From IMG/VR virus record IMGVR_UViG_3300032313_000564, positions 1 through 64,000 of that record: DNA of 64,000 nt; one strand, 5' to 3'. The notes under the pieces were generated by a model. The model was not told the DNA's origin, did not search any database, and worked only from the letters and a program-made list of their open reading frames with translations. Below, piece by piece: positions 40,374-49,368 of this stretch. The translations under genes were made by a program, and so were the position numbers. Position 1 is the stretch's first letter, and the number at the start of each line of letters is the position of its first letter. The DNA comes from a virus.

Positions 40374-41215
40374 AATGAACCTCCAAATGATCTTTCTAGT
40401 GCTGCGTCCGCCTGCTTTTTAACTGTGTTTGGCGAGAAAGAATATTTAACTTTCTTGATATCTAAAGGTGCATCTAAAGCTTGAGCCATCTTTAAATTAA
40501 ATATGTTCTGGAATCCAGAGTTCCTAATTGCTGCACTCACAAGCTGTCCAGAAAAATATTGACTATACGCCAGCTTAAATTGATTTCTTGCAGCAGAGCC
40601 TCCAGGTCTCTTTACTGTTACAGATGAACCCTTTGGCATAAATACAGTTATGCCGTCTAGTTCAAATACCAATCGTTCTGCTGATTTTGGCCTAATGACT
40701 ATAGGTAAACCTATTTCCATTACAGACGCCTTATTTGCAAATATGTACTTTTTCTTTTGCTTTTTATTCTTTGATGGGACTGAGTTCTTTGACATCTTGT
40801 AATCAAAATCTATTTTAAAAGATAAACCCATAGAGTCTATTTGCTTTAGCTTAAACAGTCTTGCAGTTGGGCTACCAACCCTATTCCACTCGTATACGTG
40901 GTGCAAAGACTGTGGCTTAATTCTAGCTTTTGAATCTATGTATTCCCCAAATTCTTTATCTATCTGAGCAAATATTGTTTTTTTAAAAAGCTTTTGAAAA
41001 GCAGCATTGCTTTCTAGCTTGCTTAATACATTGGCTTGGTAGTATAGTAATGCAGATATCTGCGCTACATTGCTATCTTTTATTGGTCCGCTTTGAGGTG
41101 CGCCAACCATAAGTCTTTCAAGACCGCTGGCAGCTTGTAGTAGGGCGACATTAGATTCCAATTGCCTGATTCTCCGATCTCTTTGCAACAGAGCTGTAGG
41201 CAAGAACTGAGCCAA
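40370..41215 (-). CDS. Neck/head-tail joining protein
   Basis: 281 residues if translation starts at TTG 41215, which overlaps the previous gene by 65 bases and lacks a good ribosome site; ATG 41110 (residue 36) is a plausible alternative. The middle is basic (SKNKKQKKKYIFANK) and beta-rich, with FELDGITVFMPKGSSVTVKRP. The position between head closure and tail terminator suggests a neck protein of the HK97 gp10 type. No motif is diagnostic. Confidence 0.55.
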   Translation of the reverse strand: MAQFLPTALLQRDRRIRQLESNVALLQAASGLERLMVGAPQSGPIKDSNVAQISALLYYQANVLSKLESNAAFQKLFKKTIFAQIDKEFGEYIDSKARIKPQSLHHVYEWNRVGSPTARLFKLKQIDSMGLSFKIDFDYKMSKNSVPSKNKKQKKKYIFANKASVMEIGLPIVIRPKSAERLVFELDGITVFMPKGSSVTVKRPGGSAARNQFKLAYSQYFSGQLVSAAIRNSGFQNIFNLKMAQALDAPLDIKKVKYSFSPNTVKKQADAALERSFGGSL

Positions 41216-41573
41216 ATGGGTCTGTTACTGGAGTAGAACTAACAATCTCAAATACCGTTGGAGTGTCGCTAGGATAATCTATTTCTTTCCACAATACGTT
41301 TCCATTCATGTCTCTAACATTAGTTATTTTTTCTCTATAAGTTATTTTATCAACAGTTCTGATTTCTAAAACTTGCTCGTCAGAATACCTTGATCCAATT
41401 ACTTGCTGGTCACCGCTTGTAGTGGAAGATTTAGATATAATTCCTTTTGCTGAGCAAGGAACTGTTCTTATGTAAGACCATTCTTTTTTTATAGCACCAG
41501 TATTTATATCTTGCGTGTTTGATTGCTCATAGACATCAAGCTGGAGTGGCATTAGTGATGCTACCAAGCTCAT
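41151..41573 (-). CDS. Head closure (stopper)-like protein
   Basis: 140 residues, mostly beta strands: LDVYEQSNTQDINTG, SDEQVLEIRTVDKITY, TPTVFEIVSSTPV. This matches the small beta-barrel stopper proteins that close the connector after packaging. It directly follows the adaptor gene, abutting it with no spacer. Named by position and fold pattern. Confidence 0.6.
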   Translation of the reverse strand: MSLVASLMPLQLDVYEQSNTQDINTGAIKKEWSYIRTVPCSAKGIISKSSTTSGDQQVIGSRYSDEQVLEIRTVDKITYREKITNVRDMNGNVLWKEIDYPSDTPTVFEIVSSTPVTDPFGSVLAYSSVAKRSENQAIGI

Positions 41574-42560
41574 TTAAAATGCTACCATTCCATTCAATAC
41601 GTATGGTGAAAGAAGTTGATCTGCATATAGGTTACCAGTGCCCCTGTGAGCATCTTCCATAAATTCAAACTTCCAATCAAATGTACTAATGTTCTTTACG
41701 TATTTATCTTTCCATGCACGGTCTTTATCAAAGAATTGCTTAATAAGTATAATGCAAGCTTCTTCTACATTGTCTGGTACAGAGCCCCATCCAAATCTAC
41801 CAGAAACTGAATACCTAACATCTTTTCTAAATGCACCTGAAGAAGATGCATCGTGAATTGAAGGTGGGACTAATCCATTTGCTGTATAAACTAGACCGTC
41901 TAAATTATCTTGTCTGTTAACACGTATTCCAAAATTTGACTCTGAAATTATAGGTGTGTATACCCAGTTGTTTACATTATTAATTTTATCCGTAACAAGA
42001 ATATCATTCTCATACAGTTCATGAATCTCGCTTAATCTAAATGGCAACGGAAGAATGTCTGATCCTGACCCATACACAATTTGTGTATCATCATATAGAT
42101 AAAAAGATTGATTTGTGTAGATCTCTATAAGTTTTCTTGCATACTTTTCTGCCATTTGTAATTCATGGTAGGTCTTGTAGTTTGGATCAGATGAATCCGT
42201 TCCAAAGCCTAAATCATCAATTACGTCTGATAGGTTTGCATATGGGGTAACTACATCAATAAAATATACATGAGATGCGCTATTTCCACTAATGGAATAC
42301 CGCCACTCTATTTTGAATTTTCTATTTCTTCTACAAAGACTAAATGGTATGACAATTTCATATGTTCCCACATCTGTTTCAGACTTTGTAGCCGTATATG
42401 TGCCAAGCGGCACAGTAGGGTTAACTGCTGGAGAAATGGTGCCGTCTTCAGTAATATCATATACTACCGCTGTAACAGCTCCGTCTGCATCTGTTAATTC
42501 CCCACCCCAAAATATTTTTGTTTTTACTGGTGAAGTTTGATCTTTATAGATTTCTGCCAT
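41574..42560 (-). CDS. Head-tail adaptor/connector protein
   Basis: 328 residues. The N-terminal 110 residues look like an Ig-like beta domain (KTKIFWGGELTDADGAV, GTYEIVIPFSLCRR). The C-terminal part fits the gp6-like adaptor family: MAEKYARKLIEIYTNQSF, then VSGRFGWGSVPDNVEEA, an adaptor hallmark, and a terminal helix. It likely docks onto the portal ring. The fusion of an Ig-like domain to an adaptor is somewhat unusual. Confidence 0.7.
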   Translation of the reverse strand: MAEIYKDQTSPVKTKIFWGGELTDADGAVTAVVYDITEDGTISPAVNPTVPLGTYTATKSETDVGTYEIVIPFSLCRRNRKFKIEWRYSISGNSASHVYFIDVVTPYANLSDVIDDLGFGTDSSDPNYKTYHELQMAEKYARKLIEIYTNQSFYLYDDTQIVYGSGSDILPLPFRLSEIHELYENDILVTDKINNVNNWVYTPIISESNFGIRVNRQDNLDGLVYTANGLVPPSIHDASSSGAFRKDVRYSVSGRFGWGSVPDNVEEACIILIKQFFDKDRAWKDKYVKNISTFDWKFEFMEDAHRGTGNLYADQLLSPYVLNGMVAF

Positions 42561-42573
42561 TATGTGCTAACGT

Positions 42574-42966
42574 TTAGTTGTAGAAGTCCTGAACTTCCTT
42601 TGGTGTCGCTAAACGAAAACCCTCCTCTGTATCAAAGATTTTTTGAGCATCTTCTTCTGACATTGCCACAAACGGATGTTCCTTTGTAAAAGTGTAACCG
42701 AAGATATCATATCTGTGATTTTCTCTGGTCATTCTAACAAGAATCGTATCCTTTGGCTGAGCCTTTGGATCAAACTTTGGAAGAATTTCAATCTCTTCTT
42801 TATTCTTTTCAATTGCTTCAATTGTATCCTGGTAAACACTCCAGGTTACGCCTTCTTCGGATAGTGCTGCAATTATGTCTTTTTTGTTTTTTAAGTTTTC
42901 TGTGTCAACTGCAAAGTCTGTTGCAATTACTTTTAATTCGGCTACTTTTAATGTGTCAAACGACAT
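42574..42966 (-). CDS. Capsid-associated protein with SAP/HeH-like domain
   Basis: 130 residues. The start LKVAELKVIATDFAVDT, NLKNKKDIIAAL has the helix-extended-helix layout of SAP/HeH nucleic-acid-binding motifs that phages often place after the capsid gene. The remainder is beta-rich (PKDTILVRMTRENHRYDIFG). It could bind DNA inside the head or decorate the capsid. It has its own promoter behind the capsid terminator. Confidence 0.62.
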   Translation of the reverse strand: MSFDTLKVAELKVIATDFAVDTENLKNKKDIIAALSEEGVTWSVYQDTIEAIEKNKEEIEILPKFDPKAQPKDTILVRMTRENHRYDIFGYTFTKEHPFVAMSEEDAQKIFDTEEGFRLATPKEVQDFYN

Positions 42967-42995
42967 ATTTATTTCTCCTCTTTCTAGGTTCTTTA

Positions 42996-43004
42996 ATTAT
43001 AGCA
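42996..43004 (-). promoter_or_regulatory. Extended -10 promoter after the capsid gene
   Basis: TGCTATAAT on the minus strand, predicted start near 42989, leading to ATG 42966 with GAGGAG in the leader. Confidence 0.55.
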
Positions 43005-43024
43005 TTGTTAAATTAAAATGAAAA

Positions 43025-43047
43025 GCCCCTAAAAATTAATTAGGGGC
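43025..43047 (-). terminator. Terminator after the major capsid gene
   Basis: Minus-strand GCCCCTAA-TTAATTT-TTAGGGGC followed by TTTTCATTTT, 27 bases after the capsid stop. It allows separate high expression of capsid protein. Confidence 0.8.
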
Positions 43048-43073
43048 CTTTCGAGGGTTTAATTCTTAATTAA

Positions 43074-44123
43074 TTAAGAAGCAACCTTAACGTTCTTTAC
43101 AACTACCCAAGCGTCTGCCTGCTCGATTTGAACACCAACACGAGTATACATTGTGTACTCGATTGAGTCCTTACGTGGCCAGAAGAAGCGGTAAACAGTA
43201 ACATCACGCTTGATACCAATAACAACGTTATTTGGGAATGTCAAGTGGACGTCTCCGTGTGAACCTGATGGGCTAGCATATGTACCTGTCTGTGTCTCAG
43301 GAAGCAATGGAACTTCAACGATTGGAATACCAAATGCGTATGGAGCTACATATCCTGCTGGACCTCCAAGAACTGGAACATCACCACGGATGATGCCTGA
43401 AGCAATATCCTGTGGAGTAACGTTCTGAATGTTCTGTGAGTTAGAGTATAGGTAATCCTGGATCAAGTTTGATCCCGCAAGGAAGCGAAGGTCTGTGCGA
43501 CGTTGCTTGTACTTGCGTGGAAGTGCCTTAAGAGCTGAGTTAAACACTGCACGAGAAATTCCCGCACCTGCTGCGTCGACAACGCGACCATAGGTCTTTG
43601 CCTTCTTAACTGCTCCATCAAATGACTTGTAAAGTGCATCGCTTGAAAGTGATGTATCACCGTTAAGGATCAAATCTTCAATGTCATTACCTGCTTGTGT
43701 TGCCATCAAACGTGCAATGTGATCTTCGAGATCTGCACCTTCGATATTATCTTCTAGAGATTCTGTTGAAAGTTCCCAATCCATGCGGAGCTTCTTAGTT
43801 GTGAGAGAGATCTTTGAGAAAGTTACACCTGAGTTAACTCCTGTGTTCTCGCCTTCGGTTGCAAGCTTTACAAGCTTCTCACCAATAGACATACGATCAA
43901 TTTCTGTTGTATCGGCCTTCATTCGGACTGTACGTGCAACCTTACCAATTACGGTAGCGTCGAACATATAATCTAGAAATCTAGCTGATTGTTCTGGGTT
44001 TAGAAGACCACCGTTTCCGTTTTCGGAAGCTGTGTGTACTCCTGCACCACCTGCTGTTGAGCCGAATCCAGTTGATACTGTTGTACCTGCTGCGGCTGCC
44101 TTTTCTAATAGTTCATTACTCAT
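43074..44123 (-). CDS. Major capsid protein, HK97 fold
   Basis: 349 residues directly after the protease/scaffold gene and before a terminator. The sequence fits HK97-type capsids of the phage_capsid kind: a Gly/Ala-rich start, ARFLDYMFDATVIGKVAR, the long spine helix region (EDHIARLMATQAGNDIEDL), a P-domain and C-terminal strands (PNNVVIGIKRDVTVYRF, VGVQIEQADAWVV). It forms the icosahedral shell. The ribosome site is AGGTGA. No N-terminal delta domain is evident, agreeing with a separate scaffold. Confidence 0.86.
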   Translation of the reverse strand: MSNELLEKAAAAGTTVSTGFGSTAGGAGVHTASENGNGGLLNPEQSARFLDYMFDATVIGKVARTVRMKADTTEIDRMSIGEKLVKLATEGENTGVNSGVTFSKISLTTKKLRMDWELSTESLEDNIEGADLEDHIARLMATQAGNDIEDLILNGDTSLSSDALYKSFDGAVKKAKTYGRVVDAAGAGISRAVFNSALKALPRKYKQRRTDLRFLAGSNLIQDYLYSNSQNIQNVTPQDIASGIIRGDVPVLGGPAGYVAPYAFGIPIVEVPLLPETQTGTYASPSGSHGDVHLTFPNNVVIGIKRDVTVYRFFWPRKDSIEYTMYTRVGVQIEQADAWVVVKNVKVAS

Positions 44124-44144
44124 TTTTATTTCACCTACCTTATT

Positions 44145-44723
44145 TTAGTTAAAGATTTCATTTACGGAACCGAGGAAAGAACCGTTCCATTTTGATTTTG
44201 ATTGTCTTACTCCCTCAGATCGGCCAAGATCAGAGGACTTCTTAATTGCGGTATCGCCTTCTACAGCATCTACACGCTTTTGAACACCATCAATGGTGCT
44301 CTTTATTTCTGTCACAGCTGCACTTAGTGCGCTGTGCTTTTCTGCCAATTCTGCGATTTGGCCATTGATGCTTTTGCTGAAGCTCTCTACAGTTTCCTTC
44401 ATTTCGGAAACATGAGCTGCATTAGCTTCTGTGGCTTTTGTCAAAGTCTCTGAGAAAAAGCCTTTTAGGTCGCCTAACATCTTTGCAAAATCAGGTTCAT
44501 CAACCGTGACTTCTTCTGTTGCGGCTGCTTCTTCAACGGAGTCGGCAGGAGCATCTTCTGTTACAGTTTCTGTAACTTCCAATGATTTGTCAAAAAGATT
44601 GACATTTGATTCATCTGCTGCCTCAGCAACTGGTGTCTCAACTTCTGGAGTAACTTCAGCTGGAGATTCAACAATTGCTTCTGCAACTACTGACTCTTCT
44701 TTGCCTACATTAAGTTTTTCCAT
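44145..44723 (-). CDS. Nested scaffold protein (internal start)
   Basis: 192 residues, identical to the C-terminal part of the protease gene. ATG 44723 is preceded by AAGGAGGT with a 6-base spacer, stronger than the start of the full-length gene, which has no visible ribosome site. The product begins MEKLNVGKEESVV and consists of the acidic and coiled-coil scaffold only. This matches the lambda nested scaffold arrangement and would supply excess scaffold over protease. Confidence 0.78.
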   Translation of the reverse strand: MEKLNVGKEESVVAEAIVESPAEVTPEVETPVAEAADESNVNLFDKSLEVTETVTEDAPADSVEEAAATEEVTVDEPDFAKMLGDLKGFFSETLTKATEANAAHVSEMKETVESFSKSINGQIAELAEKHSALSAAVTEIKSTIDGVQKRVDAVEGDTAIKKSSDLGRSEGVRQSKSKWNGSFLGSVNEIFN

Positions 44724-45512
44724 GTCATTACCTCCTTCTACGTTTGCCTGTTTTGCAATTATTTGTGTTTCAGGCAACGCTAATCTTGTCTTCTTAAATG
44801 AAGCAAGAATCTTATCTATTTCTTTTGACTTGGATACGTCTGAGCTTTCTACCCATCCAATCAATGTAGCTGGCTTACCAGATACTGGAGAATCAAATGT
44901 TTTTTCTGTAGACATAAACACTGAGTCACTTTCTTCGCAATAAAAAATATTTTCTGTTACAACATCTGCAGCCATACCTTTAAATACAAGCTGACCATTC
45001 ATTTTCTCAATAGAAAAAATATTACATAGTTGATTTGCTGGTGAATCTACAATCGATAACTCAATTAGTTCATAGTTCTTAATAAAACGAACTTGTTCTC
45101 CAGTAGACTTATTCATTTCGTTGTCTGCTTCTATAATCTTTCCGCCGATTGAAAAACCAGAAAGAGTGCCATCAAGAACTTTTTCCCAAGTATCTTGTGC
45201 ACCCTTTGAAATGTATGATGTAACATAAACACCATTATAAAATTCTTTTGTTGTCTGGTCGTAATAAGTTTCAGGTCTAAACGAAACAACCTTACCTACC
45301 GCAAGAGGCTGATGCATCTCACGAAGGTTTCCTCTAAACGAATCAAACGCTTTCATGCTAGCTTCTGCAGTTACGACATCACCAGTTTGATCTACGTTAT
45401 CAAGCGTAGCAAAGCCAGATACAGTTCTCTTTTCACGGTTTACTTTTGTGAAAGGAACTGATAGTTGTACGGTATCACCGCTGCTAGACCACATGGTCTT
45501 TTCAATGTTCAT
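44145..45512 (-). CDS. Prohead protease fused to scaffold
   Basis: 455 residues. The first 180 form an HK97-type (U35) serine protease: REMHQPLAVG (His67), GTLSGFSIGGKI (Ser121) and ELSIVDSPAN (Asp156 region). The remainder is an acidic, Ala/Glu/Val-rich scaffold with a long coiled coil (MKETVESFSKSINGQIA, VQKRVDAVEGD). It shapes the prohead and then cleaves scaffold for exit. An in-frame ATG at residue 264 has an optimal ribosome site, giving a separate scaffold as in lambda C/Nu3. Confidence 0.87.
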   Translation of the reverse strand: MNIEKTMWSSSGDTVQLSVPFTKVNREKRTVSGFATLDNVDQTGDVVTAEASMKAFDSFRGNLREMHQPLAVGKVVSFRPETYYDQTTKEFYNGVYVTSYISKGAQDTWEKVLDGTLSGFSIGGKIIEADNEMNKSTGEQVRFIKNYELIELSIVDSPANQLCNIFSIEKMNGQLVFKGMAADVVTENIFYCEESDSVFMSTEKTFDSPVSGKPATLIGWVESSDVSKSKEIDKILASFKKTRLALPETQIIAKQANVEGGNDMEKLNVGKEESVVAEAIVESPAEVTPEVETPVAEAADESNVNLFDKSLEVTETVTEDAPADSVEEAAATEEVTVDEPDFAKMLGDLKGFFSETLTKATEANAAHVSEMKETVESFSKSINGQIAELAEKHSALSAAVTEIKSTIDGVQKRVDAVEGDTAIKKSSDLGRSEGVRQSKSKWNGSFLGSVNEIFN

Positions 45513-45565
45513 ATGCTTAATTTTAGTGGTTTATTTACTATAACGCAAATCGTAGTTGATTAAAC

Positions 45566-47155
45566 TCACTTGACTTTTGGACCATCGCCCTTGGCATTTC
45601 TGCCTTCTCCAGTTTTATCTGAAGTCGTTTTGGCACGTTCTTGGTCCCTGGCCCTATTACCCGTAGATTTAGCATTTTGATCTGCTGCCTGTTGAGGCTT
45701 TAATTCTACTACCTCGTCACCACCTTCAATAGGAATCATGTTCTTTCTGATTCTAACTTCATTAGGGGTAATTACCTGCATTCTCAAATAGATCTCATCT
45801 ATCTGGCTTTGGGTTATTTCGTCTGTCAAACTTAGCTCATTAAATTTTAATTCAACAACGTCTGTTTTCTCTGCGATTAAATAATTTAATTTCTTTTCTA
45901 ATCTATCTTGGGCTGGTCGGCAAACCTGCTCCTTAAATGTTTTATCGGCATCTCTTGCTACCGCTAAATTGACTCCCTCTGGAGTTCCAATTTTATTAAT
46001 AGGAACACGATGGGCTAAAAGAATTTCATCTCTATTAGTTTTACGATAGATGTTGAAAGAAGATTCTTGCTCTCCAGCTTCAATCGGCTCCATCTTAAAT
46101 TCAGTCTTTGAGTCTGGTGTATCCGCTGGAAGTGGAATATAAAGGGATCTGTGATTCTTACCCTTTAATCCAACCTGGAAAAATTCAAGTAATTTTCTTT
46201 CTGATTCTGGAGAAAGTTTTGCTCCCTTAACTGTAATAATATATCTTGGCACCGCTTTATTTTCAAAGTAGTCTAGGTTATATCTTCCAGCAAATTCATT
46301 TCCAGCCAATGCTTGCTGGGCTGCAATAATATCTGGCACACCGTAATAGTTATTCATAGGCGTGTATTTCTTTAAATGAATAATCTCATTTGGCCTGTCT
46401 TCTTGGCCAGCAATAGGATTTAATGTTTCCATGTCTCCGAAGTTACGGAAATATACAGCCTTGCCATAAAGTAACTGGATGAAGCCGTCACGTAATCTTC
46501 TTACACGCATTGTTTTAGCTGGTATATGGCCTATGTAGCCTACATCTCCTGCTGTTGTACGTCCTATCTCTAGGTAACCATTCCCAGTCGCCTCAAGGTC
46601 CGTGTAAGCCTTTATAAGGGTCTCTGTGAAAGACTCCTCTTCGTTGCAATCGTCAAGCCATTTTTCTAAATTTGTTTTAATTCGATTTATTTTAGCTCTT
46701 GCTCTTTCAAGCTGCTTGCTATCATTAATTTCATCCATAGCATCTTTTGCTTTTGTAGTCTCAGTAAAGTTGTAGCCTAGGCCAACAATATTTGAAACTT
46801 TTGCATTTATAGCTGCATAGTTGTAAGTTGATACTTCGTAAATCTTTGAGAGATAGTCTAGGTTATATGTAGGTTCAACAAGATCAAATAGCGCATATCC
46901 GCTAATTGCTTGCTGCATTAAATTCTGTTGTGTACCTACGCCGCTAGTTCCAACAAATGCTTTTGAAAAATCTCTATTGACTTTTCTTCTAAATGTAGCC
47001 CCTAGCCCACTAAGCTTTTTAATATCTTCTAGACCCATAGCAAAAGGATCGTCATGCTCTTTTTCTTTTTTAAAGCTAAACCAATCTGCAGAATTAGATA
47101 TATCTATAGTAGATACTTCATCTGACGCATCGTCATCAATAAACTCTGCTCTCAC
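45566..47155 (-). CDS. Portal protein
   Basis: 529 residues. Recognisable portal segments are ISNIVGLGYNF-like sequence in the first third, ATGNGYLEIGRTTAG, IIHLKKYTPMNNYYGVPDI and FAGRYNLDYFENKAVPRYI, characteristic of PBSX/HK97-type portals. The C-terminus is charged and disordered (AKSTGNRARDQERAKT). It forms the 12-subunit vertex ring for DNA entry. It overlaps the previous gene by 4 bases, and is not adjacent to terminase in this window. Confidence 0.9.
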   Translation of the reverse strand: MRAEFIDDDASDEVSTIDISNSADWFSFKKEKEHDDPFAMGLEDIKKLSGLGATFRRKVNRDFSKAFVGTSGVGTQQNLMQQAISGYALFDLVEPTYNLDYLSKIYEVSTYNYAAINAKVSNIVGLGYNFTETTKAKDAMDEINDSKQLERARAKINRIKTNLEKWLDDCNEEESFTETLIKAYTDLEATGNGYLEIGRTTAGDVGYIGHIPAKTMRVRRLRDGFIQLLYGKAVYFRNFGDMETLNPIAGQEDRPNEIIHLKKYTPMNNYYGVPDIIAAQQALAGNEFAGRYNLDYFENKAVPRYIITVKGAKLSPESERKLLEFFQVGLKGKNHRSLYIPLPADTPDSKTEFKMEPIEAGEQESSFNIYRKTNRDEILLAHRVPINKIGTPEGVNLAVARDADKTFKEQVCRPAQDRLEKKLNYLIAEKTDVVELKFNELSLTDEITQSQIDEIYLRMQVITPNEVRIRKNMIPIEGGDEVVELKPQQAADQNAKSTGNRARDQERAKTTSDKTGEGRNAKGDGPKVK

Positions 47156-47490
47156 TGTACCGCTCCGTTTCTAAGCATTGAATCTTTATAGACTCCAATA
47201 TCCAAAGGATCTGGAGTTAATCCCCACTTGAGTCTTTCATTTTGGTGTTCAAATTCTTCGTCGTCAATTTTTCTACGCCCTGAAAGGAACTTGGGATTGC
47301 CCTCGTATATACCGTATGAGCGAACCTCTCTAGCCAAAGCATCGATTTTGGATCTATTTCCTTTTTTTGCCGTGACCGAAAGAAAATTGCCATCGTCGTC
47401 CCCAATCCATCTGCCATCAGGCATTTCCCACACATATATACCAAGGGTGGTTTCTTCTATAATTTGACTTTTTTGATTTAAGATATCCAT
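47152..47490 (-). CDS. Hypothetical protein ahead of portal
   Basis: 112 residues from ATG 47490; a TTG at 47499 is an alternative but would lie in the promoter. The first half is beta-rich (TTLGIYVWEMPDGRWIGDDDG), the second charged and helical (RSKIDALAREV, DDEEFEHQNERLKWG). It overlaps the portal start by 4 bases, so it probably belongs to head assembly. TGGTATGAT ends 6 bases before predicted +1, which is 2 bases before the ATG. Confidence 0.65.
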   Translation of the reverse strand: MDILNQKSQIIEETTLGIYVWEMPDGRWIGDDDGNFLSVTAKKGNRSKIDALAREVRSYGIYEGNPKFLSGRRKIDDEEFEHQNERLKWGLTPDPLDIGVYKDSMLRNGAVQ

Positions 47491-47498
47491 AGACCACA

Positions 47499-47507
47499 AT
47501 CATACCA
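47499..47507 (-). promoter_or_regulatory. Near-leaderless extended -10 promoter for the head operon
   Basis: TGGTATGAT on the minus strand; predicted +1 at 47492, two bases before ATG 47490, with no ribosome site. It would drive the portal-protease-capsid transcript. Confidence 0.5.
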
Positions 47508-47553
47508 TTATTTGATGTCAAAGTCCAGATATGTCTTGCGGCTGTACGTAATA

Positions 47554-49365
47554 TTATATATTTGTCGCAACACGGTCTTCAGACACAAAGAAATATGCCA
47601 AATTGTCCGTGCCAGTATTCTTTTCTGCTAATGACATAGTGGTGTCTTGAATTACTAGCGAGTCAACTCCAATATAATTTAAATAATGCATAGATACTAG
47701 CTCCTGGGTAAATGGCAGCTTGTATATGGCCAAGTTGTTATACAGATTTCTTCCACCCGAAGAAGACCCTGATTGATTCTGATTAAATCTAATATTGGTG
47801 CTTACGTCTTGGTTTAAATTTATTATTACGTGGTGCTGTATTCCAGGTATAAAATATTCAAATATATTGACTGCGTTAGTTACATTTTCTCCATTTACAT
47901 ATACTGAATCTATTCCAGCTTTACTAATAACCCCCGCCGAATTCCAACTAAAGGATTCATTATTTGTAGACAAAAGAACTGAAGCCGACCCATCTGGTGT
48001 AAATAGCATTTCAACAGACCGAATATTAATGTCATGATCTATTCCAAACCCTTTGCCATTAAACATAAACAATCCATTATTTTTGTTAAAAGATAAAGGA
48101 CGGCTATTTTCTTTAGGCATACAGTATTCGTAGTCTGAAATAATTTTAAAGCTAGAGTTGTCTCCGTAGAATGATTGATCTTCAAAAAATACCAAGTCTA
48201 TAGATTTTAATATAGGCAAAAATTTTCTAGAGTCTGTAGTTGACATTGTAACTTTTATAAATAATACATCTTGAAATTGATTATCGCTTTTATTAAAATA
48301 TGGTATTGAAGCGCCGTTTATGCACTCAGTCCAATTTTGATTATCTAAGCTTACCTTTATGGAAATTCCTTTTACGTCCCCATCCCAATAAATTTGTGAA
48401 GTTTCAATGCCAAGATAGTTTGGAACAACGATGTAATCGGTAAAAATAAATTCTTTAGACTCCTGAGCATCTGTTTTTTCAAAATACAAATAAGACTGAT
48501 CTGGTGATATTGAAATGTTTTCATTTGCTACATCTGACCATTTTTTTGCTTTTGGATAAGAGTATTGGAATGTGGGTCGTATCTTGCTTGAATTCATTGA
48601 AAATAAATATCCGTCATCTGGGTACACTATGCTTGCTATATTTGTATTTTTTATTCCAATATTGTAATGAGTTCCAATTTGTTTTTGATTTAACTCTGAC
48701 TTATAAAAAGCAACTCCGTCTATAAAAAATTCAATTGCTGAGGACCCAGATAAAAATGAAACGTTTTCATTTGTAAATTTAAAGCTATTTAAATTTAATA
48801 TACTCTTTAACTCAGAGTTAATGTATAGGGCTATATTCCCTGGTGAGAATGTTCCAACTATGTACATGGCCTCTGACTGGCTGTATGTGTAAGAAACCTC
48901 TTGTCCCTGAACAGAAAATACAATGTTGCCGTTTTCATAAAAAATACCTATGTTGTTTGTTGGGTCTGAAACCAAATTAACTCTGGATGAAGTAAAATCA
49001 TTTATTAATACCCACGCCTCTATACTAAATACATTGTCTGGGTACACCCTTGAAGCAATTCCACTTACTGGATAATATATATTAGTTTCTGGAAGCACCT
49101 GAGTTCCTCTTTGTCCACCAGAAATTAATGGCATAACTTTTTTATTTGAAGCTTCCGTTGCAAATCCGTCATTGAAGTTTCCAGAAAAATCATATACAGG
49201 TAAACCGCTAATAGCAGCATAAGATATGCCAGAATCTTTTAAATGTTGATACGTTGGGAAAAATGTTCTAAGTATGTCGTAAGAAGAAACATCACTTGAT
49301 GCAACTTCATCTAATTGATAAAAAGCAATTGGTTTATCTTTTAAAATAGCATATTTGTATGACAT
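47554..49365 (-). CDS. LamG-like structural/adhesion protein
   Basis: 603 residues. The first 240 have a concanavalin A/LamG pattern: IAFYQLDEVASSD, YDFSGNFNDGFA, VFSIEAWVLINDF and EFFIDGVAFYKSELN. The middle has repeated beta strands (IFTDYIVVPNYLGIETSQI) and a second LamG-like end (DINIRSVEMLFTPDGSA, NLAIYKLPFTQELVSMHY). Such domains bind carbohydrates and are common in phage fibres and decoration proteins. It follows the collagen-like fibre with 3 bases between. Confidence 0.72.
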   Translation of the reverse strand: MSYKYAILKDKPIAFYQLDEVASSDVSSYDILRTFFPTYQHLKDSGISYAAISGLPVYDFSGNFNDGFATEASNKKVMPLISGGQRGTQVLPETNIYYPVSGIASRVYPDNVFSIEAWVLINDFTSSRVNLVSDPTNNIGIFYENGNIVFSVQGQEVSYTYSQSEAMYIVGTFSPGNIALYINSELKSILNLNSFKFTNENVSFLSGSSAIEFFIDGVAFYKSELNQKQIGTHYNIGIKNTNIASIVYPDDGYLFSMNSSKIRPTFQYSYPKAKKWSDVANENISISPDQSYLYFEKTDAQESKEFIFTDYIVVPNYLGIETSQIYWDGDVKGISIKVSLDNQNWTECINGASIPYFNKSDNQFQDVLFIKVTMSTTDSRKFLPILKSIDLVFFEDQSFYGDNSSFKIISDYEYCMPKENSRPLSFNKNNGLFMFNGKGFGIDHDINIRSVEMLFTPDGSASVLLSTNNESFSWNSAGVISKAGIDSVYVNGENVTNAVNIFEYFIPGIQHHVIINLNQDVSTNIRFNQNQSGSSSGGRNLYNNLAIYKLPFTQELVSMHYLNYIGVDSLVIQDTTMSLAEKNTGTDNLAYFFVSEDRVATNI

Positions 49366-49368
49366 ACG

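Noticed and set aside
43074-44123. Reading the capsid shadow frames (43210-43428 and 43783-43971, plus strand) as genes
   Set aside because: They lie wholly within the capsid gene, lack ribosome sites and are opposite to all other genes.
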